From Panicum virgatum (taxonomy: Eukaryota > Streptophyta > Magnoliopsida > Poales > Poaceae), in the NCBI RefSeq assembly GCF_016808335.1, contig NC_053139.1:36787954-36851953 (forward strand): a DNA stretch of 64,000 bases. Direction: 5' to 3'. Shown here one piece after another: positions 1 through 11,314 of this stretch. The position numbers and the translations under genes were made by a program. Below the pieces are notes generated by a model, which was given only the letters and a program-made list of their open reading frames with translations, did no database searches and was not told where the DNA came from. Within the stretch, counting starts at the first letter, position 1; the number at the start of each line of letters is the position of its first letter.

Positions 1-2409
1 AAACGGGGATTAAAATTTTAACCCTCTCGTTGGGTTCCGGTCTAAAGGCAGAGGGGGTGGTGTGGTGGATGCCTTTGGTTGTATCGTATTTACTGCCCCT
101 TTGGTTAATTTTTTTTAACCTCTCTGACTGTGTGTGTTCTTTTCTTGCTGGGGAGTGTGGATGCCTTTGGTTGGGAATTTGTTTTGTGTTTTACCGTGCT
201 GTGAGCAGGGTGAAAAGATGGGAGGGTGATAATTGTGGGGGGTGGGGTTTCCAAGGGGCTGGAGGTGGGTGGGTTTGGGGAATTGGGTTAACAAAGGAGA
301 AATTGCAGCGGTTTGTACTTAACGTGTTGCTGCGCTCTGATGAAGTGTTTCAGCTTTGTGTGAAAACGAGTCGTGATCGATCACCGTCGTCAAAACTTCT
401 CATGAACGAGTGCTTGACCTGAAGTATTTTACAGATAAAGTTTTTAAACAATGGTTAAATATGAACTATACTTTAAGTCCTTGTACATGTTGAATAATGC
501 AGGAGCTCTACAATGACTTCACTGGAATGATTCTGTCTTTGTTGATTTAACGGCCGGCCGGTTTATTATTTCTGCATTCCAAATTGCTCTTCAAGATCAA
601 ACTAGTTAACTACTCAAAAAATAAAAAAGGGACTAGTAGGCCCTGTATTAACATCGAATAAGCTAGTCACTGTAATCATATGGGGACTACCTGGAATAGT
701 AGTATCGACTAATTATGTTTCAGCAATCATAATAGCGCGCTGAAGGTGTGAGCATGTACATTCAGAAAAAAGGACATGATGAGAAGTACTGGTCCAAATA
801 GATTGAAAAAACAAGTAATGTGACAGGTCAGACCGGTCTGTTAAGCATCTGACAGAAAATATTTTAGTTTGAAATGACTTTATTTAAGGTTGTTCTTATC
901 CTTTTTTGACTGTGCCCGCACGAGATATTATCTTGGGACGTGGGACCAAAACTGGGATTGTCAGATAGTGGACCGGGCGGTAACCGCAGATTACCCCATG
1001 AGATCCGACCCGCTCATATATAGCTACAGTATACAGAAATTGATTAATGGCGGCTCCAAATCACGGTTTATATATAAATGTAAAAAAATGAAATGCTGAG
1101 AACAAGTCACCTGAGTTGTACCTTCATAAGATCATGTTGATTATCTAGCCTTTATTGTTGTTTAAGATTCTTTTTTTTTTACCTTATGGATTTGTTTGAT
1201 GTTATGGGTCATTTTTTGATGGAGAGGCAGCGGTGGTCACAAACCTTGGGTTTATTATTGGCCGGTAATAAGGGATGGAAATCATCTCCCTCTACTAAAA
1301 GAAGGATTAAATTATGTTGTGTCCATCCTGCATTTTGCACCCCATAGAGACAGCTAAGCCCTTCTATACCCAAAGGATTGTAACCCAGAAAAATGACAAC
1401 ATTGAAATCTAAGGCTAGCAATGAGCTTGAGAAGGCTTCAACGCACATCAACGGTCCAAAGTCTCTAGATCTCCCAACCTCAAAGCTTCCAGGGGACGCG
1501 CCCTCCTCCCTATCGCCCAATTAGAGCAAGGTTCGATATTCCCTTCTCGCTCTCTCTTTTTTATCCCCTCTCTTTTCGTCTTCTTCCCCAAATCATGCGT
1601 TGGCAGCCGGTAGCTGAGCGCCCGTCGCGCGCTCACAGCTCGCCGGCCGCCGCTTGCTGCCCACGCCTCCACCGCAGCCGCGTCCCCACCCGCGCCGTGC
1701 CTTCTCTGGCGCCGGCGTGCACGAGTGGAGGGAGCGACCGACACGCTCGAGCAGAGAGGCAGGCCAGGCTGCTTCACGGGAGAGCCAGGCTGGAGAGAGA
1801 GCAGGGTCATAGCTGTGCAGGGGAGGAAGAGGAAGGTGAGGGGGGAGAGGCCAGATCCGCGTGCCATTGCCAACGTCTTGCATTTGTGTTGTTTTTTTTT
1901 ATATCCCTAGCATTAGCACCAGCTAATTTACTAGTCAATTGTAATATGATATAACACCAATAAAGACATCCAACCCTCTATGTAGAATGGTTTCAATAAA
2001 ATTAACTATATTATCATATAGAATTTTTTAACTCACGCAGTATTGTGGTTCATAATCGTATGGTACACTTGTGCCAGGTAACGCAAGAAATAAGATCTAC
2101 TACTATTAAAACCAGCTCATTTTCACCACATGAGTTTTTTTATAAAAAAGTTGACTTCTCTCTATATGTAGTGCACCACCATGATAGCTTCGCCACTATG
2201 CACTGGCAAGAGGCTAGACAATTTTTTACCAGTAAGCGTCTTATTTTGGCCACGTTTATATTAGACAGCTCAAGTTGATGATGTTGCTTGAAAATTATAC
2301 ATGTGTGTGCACCACCATCATTTTCTTTCCAGCCCTTCGCTCTCTCACGATAGTGTCAGGCGAGATCTGCATCAGACAAAGCAAAGGTATTATGGTTGCA
2401 TCTACAATT
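1..2409. other. Unassigned intergenic sequence
   Basis: No gene could be supported here. The open frames are short and none resembles a known domain. A GC-rich patch at about 1600-1870 has overlapping open frames on both strands, which is what base composition alone produces. It follows a pyrimidine-rich stretch at about 1540-1590 that resembles a plant 5' leader, so a displaced first exon or captured promoter fragment is possible but not demonstrable. The flanks are AT-rich. Confidence 0.4.
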
Positions 2410-2549
2410 AGGGGTGGTAATAGGTTATAGTCCTAGTGCCCTCTTCACAGTCCAATATAGTCCTTAAATTTTTTAGCTCAAAACTATATAAAATTAGAGC
2501 CTAGTCCTTAGATTTTCTAGTTCAAAATTTTGAATCCTTTACCACCCTT
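2410..2549. mobile_element. Small MITE with AGGGGTGGTAA ends
   Basis: A 140-bp element starts with AGGGGTGGTAA and ends with the reverse complement of AAGGGTGGTAA, giving short terminal inverted repeats. Its interior matches, in reverse orientation, the outer element at 50662-52605, so two members of one family lie in the window. No clean target duplication is visible. The terminal motif suggests a hAT-like MITE, but superfamily assignment is tentative. Confidence 0.55.
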
Positions 2550-2588
2550 GTACACAGTGCCCACCACAAACCAACGATCCGAGAACCT

Positions 2589-3291
2589 TGTTGGAAAAAT
2601 AAACAACTGTAAGTTTAAATTCCGAACTAGATTTATCATGACGAGAATTAAACCTAGCATGCATGACTCTAACATACTAGACAGTACGTATATCATAAAC
2701 ATGATATCAGAAAACATGATTATGAAACAGATCTGATCACAAAATACGTACTGTGCGGGAGCCGCCGGGAAGACGAAAGGTGCAGACGAGACGAAGATGG
2801 TCCTTCGAACGGAGCGCAGCAACCGGCGTTGCAGACGACGGTACGCCACAGCTCCTGACTTGGACGGAGGACGAGCCGTGGCGAAGAAGATGAGCAGTCG
2901 CGCTTAGCGCTTCCCAAAAACCTTATTCGCCCTCTCCCGGTGCAGGATCACAAGAGCGAGCGGTTTCGGAGACCTGCTCTCCCGTTTGCCGGTGCACGCC
3001 GGCACTCGGGATGGAGAAGACTACGGTGGCGGCGCAGCAACGAGAGGAGGCAAAACCCTAACTCAGATTAGATCTTCTTATGAATTCCCAAACCTTGGGG
3101 ACTCCACGTATAACGATTTATGGTGCACTTTTTCCATGAGGGAGGTGGTCCGTATTTAAAGGGAGAAAAATCCCCTACACCCTCGTCCATTAGCAATACG
3201 GGACTAATAGATGGTGTACCTCTTCTTAGCGCTAATGGGCTTTTGAGATTTATTATGATTATTTATATGGGCCAAGCCCATAAATCTAACA
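2589..3291 (-). repeat. 3' LTR of the copia element
   Basis: 703-bp LTR beginning TGTTGG and ending CTAACA on the plus strand. It aligns with 6092-6746 across its length apart from a roughly 48-bp segment near 2970-3018 that the other LTR lacks, and scattered substitutions. The copies have diverged enough that the insertion is not very recent. Confidence 0.92.
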
Positions 3292-3843
3292 ATCCCCCAC
3301 CAGATCTCAAATACACATTTATAGATTTTGTCTGTTTCTCACTACTGTTTGATATACCAGTGTTTTAGTGAAGACTGTTAAGTTGAACTCTCACATAGAG
3401 CTCCAAGCTACACTTATCTACAACTTGAACAATAGACTACGCCTTGAATTGCAAGTTTGGTGCGAACAAGTTTAACTCAAAGTCATAACCAGTACATGGC
3501 TGCCAGTAGCCTTCTCCGCGGGTGGAGCATATACGTCGTACTCCCTGGTCTCTTCATGAGTTTACTAGAGATCACCCAAATTTCACAGACTGCGACGTTA
3601 GACAATCATACTCATATATGTGTTCTTTCAAGAATGCTATGTAGGACAGCACCTTTACTCATTAGAGCCAACAGAAACACATTAAGGCAAATAGCCAACC
3701 CGCCTTACAGCAACTGAGAGTATTATATCTTTTCTTAGAGAGGGTTTAACCATTACTCTCCTCAATTCACCATCAGCTTGTTCTCCCCAAGTCTTAATTC
3801 ACGGGATCTCCGATCACATAGGTTGGGTTACCACTGTGGCAAC

Positions 3844-4104
3844 TTATATGGGTCTCATACCCATCTCCCTTGACGCACTATCTATCACATTCCGTGATAA
3901 TCCTTTTGTAAAGGGATCTGCCAGATTTTTGTCTGTTTGAATATAAGTCACACTTATCACTCCGGAGTTTCTCAACTTCCTGACAGACTTCAGTCGTCTT
4001 TTAACATGTCTTGATGACTTTGCATTATCCTTAGCAGTGTTCACTTTGACTATCACCGTTTGATTGTCACAGTTCATAAAGGATGGCCGGCACTGGTTTC
4101 TCAA
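3844..4104 (-). pseudogene. Copia RNase H C-terminal end (shifted frame)
   Basis: This frame encodes the end of a copia RNase H domain. It includes the stretch around DNQTVIVKVN, the basic KSSRHVKRR segment, and the typical closing motif NLADPFTKGL. It continues the RNase H domain that starts in the neighbouring frame upstream on the minus strand. The two frames are separated by one extra A/T in the run at about 4078-4080, so the domain is split by a single-base frameshift. The protein would end shortly before the purine tract and 3' LTR, as in intact copia elements. Confidence 0.85.
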
Positions 4105-4768
4105 CCATAGGCAAGTCCATCAAGAGCTCACGCAACCACTCTGCCTCAATAGTGGCTGTGTCTAAAGCAGTAAGTTCTGCTTCCATGGTTGACCGCGTCA
4201 AAATGGTCGGTTTGCAAGACCTCCATGATATCGCACCACCTCCAAGGGTAAATACATAACCACTCGTGGCATATAGCTCATCAGCGTCAGATATCCCGTT
4301 TGATTCGGGAGAATAGGGAGGCGTCCTCTCATGAATAATTCCATGCTCCTCACAGAATTCATCAAATATTTTGGGAAAATACTCGCCACCACGATCTGAC
4401 CTTAGACGCTTGATCTTTCTCTCTAGTTGATTCTCAACTTCAGCTTTATAGATTTTAAAGTAGTCTAACGCTTTGTCCTTAGTTCGCAACAAATAAACAT
4501 AGCAAAATCTAGTCGCATCGTCAATTAACGTCATGAAGTATCTTTTCCCACCTTTTGTCAACACACCATTCATCTCACATAGATCAGAATGTATGAGTTC
4601 TAGAGGTGCCAAGTGTCTCTTCTCAGCAGCCTTGTGAGGCTTCCGAGGTTGCTTTGATTGCACACAACTATGGCACTTAGAACCTTTAGCAATGGTGAAT
4701 TTCGGAATTAAACACATGCTGGAAAGCCGAGACATCAAATCAAAATTAACATGACATAAACGTGAATG
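4067..4768 (-). pseudogene. Copia integrase fused in frame to RNase H, RT missing
   Basis: The minus-strand frame opens with the end of the integrase zinc-binding region (CHSCVQSKQPRKPH) and continues through the catalytic core. Core landmarks are HSDLCEMNG with its Asp, the TLIDDATRF region, SDRGGEY with the second Asp, and PPYSPESNG containing the catalytic Glu. Directly after SNG the sequence becomes RNase H (TSGYVFTLGGGAISWRS, then STMEAEL). The integrase C-terminus and the whole reverse transcriptase are therefore deleted without loss of frame. In intact copia, about a thousand bases or more separate these points. The upstream boundary is a stop codon at 4769-4771, probably a former Trp codon. 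Confidence 0.88.
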
Positions 4769-5104
4769 TCAAACACTCGCATCATCGCTAACGTTGCCAC
4801 AAATATGGTTCACCGACTTATTACAAAATTCAGCAAGAGAAAAGCAGAACAAGCCTCCGCAATCATAGCCTTTACCAACGAATTGTCCATGTTTCGACAC
4901 GATAAATTTATTGGACTCTAACACTACCTTAAACTCGTCCTTGAATAGGACTGACCCACTGACCAGATTCTTATTGATAGTGGGCACATGCTGCACGTTC
5001 CTCAGCTGCACGATCTTCTCCGAAGTAAACTTCAGATCTACCGTGCCAACACCATGAACAGAAACATGTGAACCCTTCCCCATCAGCACGGAGAAGTCCT
5101 GGAC
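4769..5104 (-). pseudogene. Copia protease/pre-integrase region
   Basis: This frame carries the end of the retropepsin region and the GAG-pre-integrase segment. It shows GVGTVDLKF, an LRNVQHVPTINKNLVSG block typical of copia, and FCNKSVNHICG near the end. It lies between a TAG after the gag frame (about 5105-5107) and a TGA at 4769-4771. The TAG sits where gag joins pol and could once have been read through, but simple mutation is equally likely. The TGA interrupts the conserved sequence just before the pre-integrase HSRLCH motif and looks like a Trp codon mutation. Confidence 0.85.
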
Positions 5105-5107
5105 GGT

Positions 5108-5959
5108 CTAGTAAGAAGAAAACATAGTGTTGTCAGCACACACATGAACATTAGCATCCGTACCAAGCCACCAACTCGTGGATTGAAACATTGAAAGAAC
5201 TGTAGGTAAATTATCGTACCCATCTCCAGTGTTGCTTATGGTCACCATGTTGACATCCTTGGACTCATTTGCTTTCTTGGCCCTGCGGTCTGCCTGATCT
5301 AGGCATTCCTTGGAGAAGTGTCCAAGCTTACCACATGCATAGCACTTTTCCAAAGCATTGTTCTTCTTCTTCTTGAAGGTAGTGGTCTTGTTAGGCTTGT
5401 TCTTCCCTTTGTTCTTGCCATGTGGGAACTTTTGGACCAGGTTGGCGCTGGACTGGCCTTGATCTCCTTTCTCAGGCACGTCCTTCTTCCGAGCCTTCTC
5501 CTCAACATCAAGAGTCGCTATCAGATTTTCAACTGATATCTCCTGTCTCTTGTGTTTCAGAGTTGTGGCGAAGTTCCTCCACTGGGAAGACAACTTTGCA
5601 ATAATGCATCCAGCCACAAACTTGTCAGGAATAGGACACTTAAGGAGATCAAGATCCTTGACAATGCACTGCACCTCATGCGCCTGTTCCACCACAGAAC
5701 AGTTATTCACCATCCTGTAGTCATGGAAACTCTCCATGAGGTACAGTTCATTACCCGCATCTGTTGCATCATACTTAGTAACCAGAGCATCCCACAGCGT
5801 CTTCGCCTCTGTCTCATCAATGTACACACGGACTAATCCGTCTGATAGATTGCTAATGATACATCCGACAAAGAGATTATTAGCCTCATCGTACTTCTTC
5901 TGCTCTTCAGCAGTAAGTACGCCCTCAGGCTTGCCAAGTCTCATGTCCCAGATATGCAT
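5108..5959 (-). pseudogene. Copia gag polyprotein
   Basis: About 283 codons of gag. The N-terminal half has the copia gag fold signature (WDALVTKYDATDAGN, then LKHKRQEISVENL). The C-terminal third is lysine-rich and contains the nucleocapsid CCHC knuckle CYACGKLGHFSKEC. The frame then enters the start of the aspartic protease region (WWLGTDANVHVC). The expected D-S/T-G catalytic triad appears changed (here DAN), so the protease is probably inactive. The true start probably lies slightly upstream, near 6050, behind a frameshift or stop, since the 5' LTR ends at 6092. Translated by itself, this is the best preserved frame of the element. Confidence 0.88.
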
Positions 5960-6091
5960 AGCAGTAAACCAAAGGCGAACCTTGGACTTCTAGATCTTAA
6001 AGTTCACGCCAATAAACTTTTCTGGCCTCAGTGACTCAGCGAAACCAGTCATTGTTAAATCAACAGATTGCCTATAATAAGATTTTTGGAT

Positions 6092-6746
6092 TGTTGGAAA
6101 AATAGACAACTATAAGTTTAAATTCCGAACTAGATTTATCATGACGAGAATTAAACCTAGCATGCATGACTCTAACATACTAGACAGTACATATATCATA
6201 AACATGATCTTAGAAAACATGATTATGAAACAGATCTGATCACAAAATACGTACTGTGCGGGAGCCGCCGGGAAGACGAAAGGTGCAGACGAGACGAAGA
6301 CGGTCCTTCGAACGGAGCGCAACAACCGGCGTTGCAGACGACGGTACGCCGCAGCTCCTGACTTGGACAGGGGACGAGCCGTGGCGAAGAAGATGAGCAG
6401 TCGCGCTTAGCGCTTCCCAAAAACCTTATTCGCCCTCTCCCGGTGCAGGATCACAAGAGCGAGCGGTTCCGGAAGACTACGGTGGCGGCGCAGCAACGAG
6501 AGGAGGCCAAACCATAACTCAGATTAGATCTTCTTATGAATTCCCAAACCTTGGGGACTCCACGTATAACGATATATGATGCACTTTTTCCATGAGGGAG
6601 ATGGTCTGTATTTAAAGGGAGAAAAACTCCTACACCCTCGTCCATCAGCAATACGAGACTAATAGATGGTGTATCTCCTCTTAGCACTAATAGATTTTTG
6701 AGATTTATTAGAATTATTTATATGGGCCAAGCCCGTAAATCTAACA
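6092..6746 (-). repeat. 5' LTR of the copia element
   Basis: 655-bp LTR with TGTTGG...CTAACA ends, upstream of gag on the minus strand. It lacks about 48 bp present in the partner LTR: the joint GGTTCCGGAAGACT replaces a longer segment. That deletion must have arisen after insertion, because LTRs are identical at integration. Confidence 0.92.
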
Positions 6747-6751
6747 AACCT

Positions 6752-7407
6752 TACGAGACACTCCAAAACAGCTCGATGGCCATGGCCCCCTGTCCAGCAT
6801 CAGTTGCAAATCTGCAATTGAAGACCCGAACCCGGTTGGGGATGTTGGCGTGTGGTGTGGGTGATACTCGGACCAGGCTGCTGTCGGTGATCACTCGTCA
6901 TCAGCTCGCCCTCGCCCCCAACCAAACCAACCGCCCGGCCCTACCGTCCGTGAGGGCCTGGCATGGACATCTGCGCCCGCTCCGTACGGCGAAACCCTTG
7001 GGAAATCCAGAGGCGCACGTGAGGCCTGCGTGTGTGCTGCCGGTCGTCGCCGCCGCAGTCGGCACGCCGGCGGGGCCTGGGTCGCAGTAAAAGTCAGTGG
7101 CAGCCACGGCCTCTCGCCCCCTTCGCTGCCAGCTCGCGTGGCTCCTGCCCAGGGAAAGAGGAGCAGCGGCGCCTCGCACCCATCCCGCGCCGGGTGGGGG
7201 CGCGGCGGTTGTGGACTGGTGGCTCGAGCTCGATCAGCGCAGCGTCGCCGGCTTTCCGGCCCGAGGTGGGGGTTTCACTACTGCAGCGAAGTCGTGGAGC
7301 GTAGTGAAGCCGTGTTAGGCAAGCGTTTTTTTTTTCCGGGTGTTATTAGGCAAGCGTTAACGGTCGACGTCAACGGAACCGACGGTAGTTTCGCTGACTG
7401 AAGATTT
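6752..7407. other. GC-rich non-repetitive stretch, no gene assigned
   Basis: This sequence flanks the copia insertion and continues the target site seen before 2584. From about 6900 to 7320 it is GC-rich with overlapping open frames on both strands, none with a recognisable domain. It could be the 5' end or promoter of a gene severed by insertions, but no splice structure or homology is visible. Confidence 0.35.
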
Positions 7408-7695
7408 GGGGCATGTTTGGTTGCCAACAATTTTTCCACACTTAAGGTTAGACAAGTGTGTTTAAAAATTTGGCCACTACTTCCTCTTAAAGAAATACGT
7501 GCTCAGACACGGTCGCGAAAAAAAATTGGCCACTATACTTTTCTTGCCTAAAGAAATTTTGCCACACTTTTTCTTGCCTATGACACGTGGAGTCCAAAAG
7601 AACATTGTCTAAGTTTGGTTACCAACCAAACACCTACCAACTTGGTCAAACTTAAAAGTTAGGTGTGACAAAATGTGGCTATGAACCAAATACCC
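7408..7695. mobile_element. MITE, PIF/Tourist-like ends
   Basis: The left end GGGGCATGTTTGGTTGCC pairs imperfectly with the reverse complement of the right end, GGGTATTTGGTTCATAGCC. A possible 3-bp duplication TTT lies on each side. The size (288 bp), lack of coding capacity and GTTTGGTT termini fit a Tourist-type MITE. Exact ends are uncertain by one or two bases. Confidence 0.6.
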
Positions 7696-8063
7696 TTTTG
7701 GTGCTTTGAGCAAACGTCCATTTGTTGACTAATTACAGTGTAGTAGTACTTCTACTCCTTCACTACTTCCGAACCACTACTTATTAGTCCACACGTTCGA
7801 AATCCCCTTCATAGTGTTCCCACATCCGGAACTAAAGGGTATGTGCAAGGTAAAAAAAAGAAGCTCCGCACGCAAAACTCAAACCTGAGATCATCTACAA
7901 TGAAAGAGCCGTGGTTGTTTGGAAGAATCTCAATGAGTGCTTCTCCAATAGAAAGATCACAAATATCTATAAATGAAGCCGGGCAGCTTTCAATAAAAGA
8001 AATTTTTGGTTAGTTCTTCTTTTACAAAACGCAAATTCTTTCAGTATGAACTTATCTTTGATA
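7696..8063. other. Intergenic spacer between MITEs
   Basis: AT-rich sequence with no open frame of note and no recognised repeat. It separates two unrelated MITEs. Confidence 0.4.
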
Positions 8064-8273
8064 CTCTCCCCATCCTAAAAATCAAGTCATTCTAGGATTT
8101 AAAATTTGTCAAAAAAAAACAAGTCATCCTACTCTATTTGGAAAGTGCATGTGCATGCAAGAATCAATTAGTGTCAAATATGAGTAATAAATAGAAGTAA
8201 ACATGGTCATTTTGCCTTCTTGTTAATCTATCCTAAAATTTTTAGGGTGACTTGTTTTTTAGGATGGAGGGAG
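8064..8273. mobile_element. Stowaway (Tc1/mariner) MITE
   Basis: A 210-bp element flanked by TA dinucleotides at 8062-8063 and 8274-8275. The ends are CTCTCCCCATCCTAAAAATC on the left and the reverse complement of CTCCCTCCATCCTAAAAAAC on the right. This is the CTCCCTCCRTCC signature of grass Stowaway elements. Confidence 0.88.
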
Positions 8274-8688
8274 TACTCTCTTCCGTTCGTTTTCACTCGT
8301 TTTAGCTGCCGGAGCTGTTTAGCTTCGTTCCATGCATTTTGGCATAGTTAAGTCAAAAACAGAGATACCTGGGGTCATCGGGTGAAAGTTAACAATTATA
8401 GGTAAAATCCGTCACCTCTAGCTACGAAGCGTGTTTAAGTTTCCGGCATGAAACAACCAAGAGCTGACGGTTCAAGAACGAACACACAGGGCACATAGCT
8501 AAGTCGGTATCTCAACGCGACAAGATGCCAGAGTGGAAGATAATCCACAGGACGAGAGAGCGGAATGACGTAGCAAATGATGAGCTCGCACAATTGGCAC
8601 GGCGAACGCGACACTAGGCCGATTCGTGTGGCACCTATTTGTGTGGAGCGTATACTTGCTGGAGATTGTAAATCGCTTTCTGGGTAAG
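8274..8688. other. Intergenic spacer
   Basis: Nothing recognisable was found. There is no open frame with domain similarity and no repeat termini. Confidence 0.4.
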
Positions 8689-8691
8689 TAT

Positions 8692-9046
8692 GGCCCAGTT
8701 CAGTTCTTTACATGTAAACGCAAAAACGCCGTAAACATATTATTTTACAACAGAATTTTGCTAATTTGAAGCACTAAATGAAGTCTATTTACAAAACTTT
8801 TTGCATGGATGTGCTGTAAATCGCGAGACGAATCTAATGAGTCTACTCAATCCATGATTTGCAACAGTGATGCTACAATACCATCGGCTAATTATTGATT
8901 AAACATGAATTAATTAGCATCATTAGATTCGTCTCGCGATTTACAACCCATCTATGCAAAAATTTTTGCAAATAGACTTCATTTAGTACTTCAAATGACC
9001 AAGATTCCTTTGCAATTTTTTTTTGCAAAATGAACTAAACAGACCC
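8692..9046. mobile_element. Foldback MITE, TAT target duplication
   Basis: The 355-bp element is almost wholly self-complementary. The arms around 8760-8840 and 8920-8995 share the segments AAATCGCGAGACGAATCTAA and AAATGAAGTCTATTT in opposite orientation. Termini GGCCCAGTTCAGTTC and GAACTAAACAGACCC are imperfect inverted repeats. TAT occurs on both sides (8689-8691, 9047-9049). This family is very common in panicoid grasses. Confidence 0.8.
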
Positions 9047-9049
9047 TAT

Positions 9050-9933
9050 ATAGTAAGCCTCTGGCTACCTTGCTGCACAAGAGAATCCCCCCACCAAGTC
9101 AGCACCCAGCCGTACGTCCACGCGCCCGGTGGTGCGCTAGAAAACTCTGCCCACCGCTAAAACGACAGGGCGGGTAGCTTTAGCTAGCGCGACGTACGCG
9201 CGGCAGGGGCGCGGCTCGAGCGGCGCTAACAATAATTACCCGCGGCCCTAATCGCAGGGGCAGGCAGGCAGGCAGGCGGCAGCCATAATCAATAACTAAC
9301 CCCGCTCGTACCCCTCTCCCTCCCTTCCCGATGCCAGCAGTGCCGCATCGACGTGGCGGCTAATTTTGTTTTAAGCAACCGAGGTGGCACCCAATTATCT
9401 AGTACCTGGAGGACAGCAGAATAGAGAAAGGGTCGTCGGCGAGGTACTCCACTTGCGGCATCATTTGGAGCAAACCGAGAACGACGACGATGGGCAGCAG
9501 GGGTGGGGCGAGCTCGACGCCATAGGTATTCCCTGCTAACTCTGGGGCAGCTTAAGCGGTTAATAAGCTAGCTCCGCGTCATGGGGCTCCGTGATGAGCC
9601 GGGCGCCGAGCGAGCACCTGTATCTACTTGGCCTTTTGCGCGGCTTCGCTCGGGCGCCGTGAGGAATGCATATGGGGCTCGTCCCGTCCGGCTGTTTGAT
9701 TTGCAGTAGGCAGTAGCAGATCACCACCCGCTGATAAGATAGAGGGCTCCGTCGTCCGGCCGGCCATGGAGCCCCAACCCTACTGTTACGGTTGTCCCTG
9801 ATCGTACCGTCAGCTTAGGATACCAATGCCGGCAGCGTGCTGCGCGTTCTGTTCTGCTGAAGTGTATGTATGTGCATCGGAGTCACAAACACGCCGTCGC
9901 TGGACTTGGAGCAAACGATCCGCCATCCATATG
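9050..9933. other. Intergenic, with a short AGGC tract
   Basis: GC-rich to mixed sequence without a supportable gene. A short (GGCA)n microsatellite lies at about 9259-9279. Confidence 0.45.
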
Positions 9934-10267
9934 GGCGCTGTTCGGTTTCTTGTACAGAGAGTACTAGAAAACTTTAACCGCTAATTACAGTATTAAACAA
10001 AGTCAGTTTATAAAATCAACTTCAGAGCTCCTGCGCTACGAACTCTGAAGAATCCAATGAGGTCTTTGACCGCCCGATTAGATGATGGTTACTGTAGCAG
10101 TAATGTAGTCAATTATAGATTAATTACCGTCATTAGATTCATCGCGAAAAGTTATACCCATCCCTAATTTTTTTTTGCAAATAGACTTCATTTAGCACTC
10201 CATACATACAAGATTCCTTTCTCGGATTGTGTGGGCTAGGAACTTCTAGCGTGAACTAAACAAGGCC
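9934..10267. mobile_element. Second foldback MITE of the same kind, ATG duplication
   Basis: The ends GGCGCTGTTCGGTTTC and GAACTAAACAAGGCC form imperfect inverted repeats flanked by ATG on both sides (9931-9933 and 10268-10270). The right arm shares CATTAGATTCATCGCG and GCAAATAGACTTCATTTAG with the element at 8692-9046, so the two are relatives that inserted separately. It contains no open frame. Confidence 0.78.
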
Positions 10268-10270
10268 ATG

Positions 10271-11314
10271 ATGCAGAAACAGTAATAGGAGGTGATTGAG
10301 GTACATTTAGTCAAAGGTGTGTGAATGCTTCTTGCTGTAGTTTGTACTGTTGGAGCCTTGGAGGCGAATACTAGCTAGCTGAGAGCACCTCCACTGGATT
10401 ACTCATTGCTATTCCTAATACCAAAAAAATTGATGTTTTGGTGATTATTGGAGGTGCTTCGACAGATTACCAATTCAATTCCTATTACATATTAAAATAC
10501 ACATCGCTCTTACCTAAATGATGGAGATTTTCTCTCTGCCCTATTCTTGGTGATTGGATTTTCGTAGTCTGCTGTACTGTAGTAACCATTACCGAAAATA
10601 CGAAAATAATTATTAGTAATGGAGAGAGAGTATATTTTGGATATAGAGTATGAGTAATTTGCCGAAGATGATCTAATCACCGATATGTCCTCCAGCCCTC
10701 TGCTCTTGCTCGATGGTAAAACCCACACCTACTCGAGTTTAGAGCGCCTGATTACGCGCTGCTAATTATGTCGAGCTCAGACTTGACTGCCGATCAACTG
10801 GACCAGGCAGCTTGACTTGACCCGGGCACAGAGGCCCTGATCAGATGTGGGGCTGGGAAATTCCATCGCCTTCGATGGAAATCCAACACACCAAGCAGGC
10901 CCAATCCAAAATCTCCAAAAGCTCGGCCCGCACCCCTTAGCCAGTTGCCTTGGCCCAGTGATGGGCAGCCCGGCCTGGCCCAACTGAAACGAGACCCCGG
11001 CCCATACGGGGCCGGTGTCAGCGAGAGCAGAGCAGCATCACGGCACGCGGCCGGAGACCGGAATGCGGAGGCGACGGGCTGGGCGGCTGGCTGTGCAATC
11101 TCGCGCGGCGCAGGATCGGCCACCGAGGCGGGTTCTTTGACCCTCCTCCTGCGTCCTCGCTTCGAGAAGGCTCCGCGACGAAGAAGGAAGCTGTGGAGTG
11201 CAGAGTGCTGCAAAGAACAAGCGCCTGGCCCGCCCGGGGACAAAGCGGCGTTTCTTGGCGCGGAAGAAGAGAGGGCGGGAGGAGGAGAGGCCGGAGGGAG
11301 AGGGGAAGGCGAAC
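10271..11314 (+). promoter_or_regulatory. Upstream region and 5' leader of the DHRS12-like gene
   Basis: About 1 kb separates the last MITE from the start codon. The distal half is AT-rich. From about 10930 it becomes GC-rich, with purine-rich GAGG and GAAG blocks typical of grass 5' leaders directly before the ATG. I cannot place a TATA box or start site with confidence. Confidence 0.4.

Larger units (their letters stand above)
2589..6746 (-). mobile_element. Non-autonomous Ty1/copia LTR retrotransposon
   Basis: A complete insertion of 4158 bp on the minus strand. Two LTRs (2589-3291 and 6092-6746) have TG...CA ends. Perfect 5-bp target duplications AACCT lie at 2584-2588 and 6747-6751. A purine tract (read on minus, about 3292-3303) abuts the downstream LTR. 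The interior encodes gag with a zinc knuckle, a protease/pre-integrase piece, integrase, and RNase H. Reverse transcriptase is absent and integrase runs directly into RNase H. A primer-binding site complementary to initiator Met-tRNA, usual for plant copia, is not obvious after the 5' LTR. Point stops and a frameshift add to the damage. Movement would have required proteins from an intact relative. Confidence 0.93.

Noticed and set aside
1595..1954. 119-codon plus frame near the window start
   Set aside because: Overlapped by equally long minus-strand frames. No start context, splice structure or domain.
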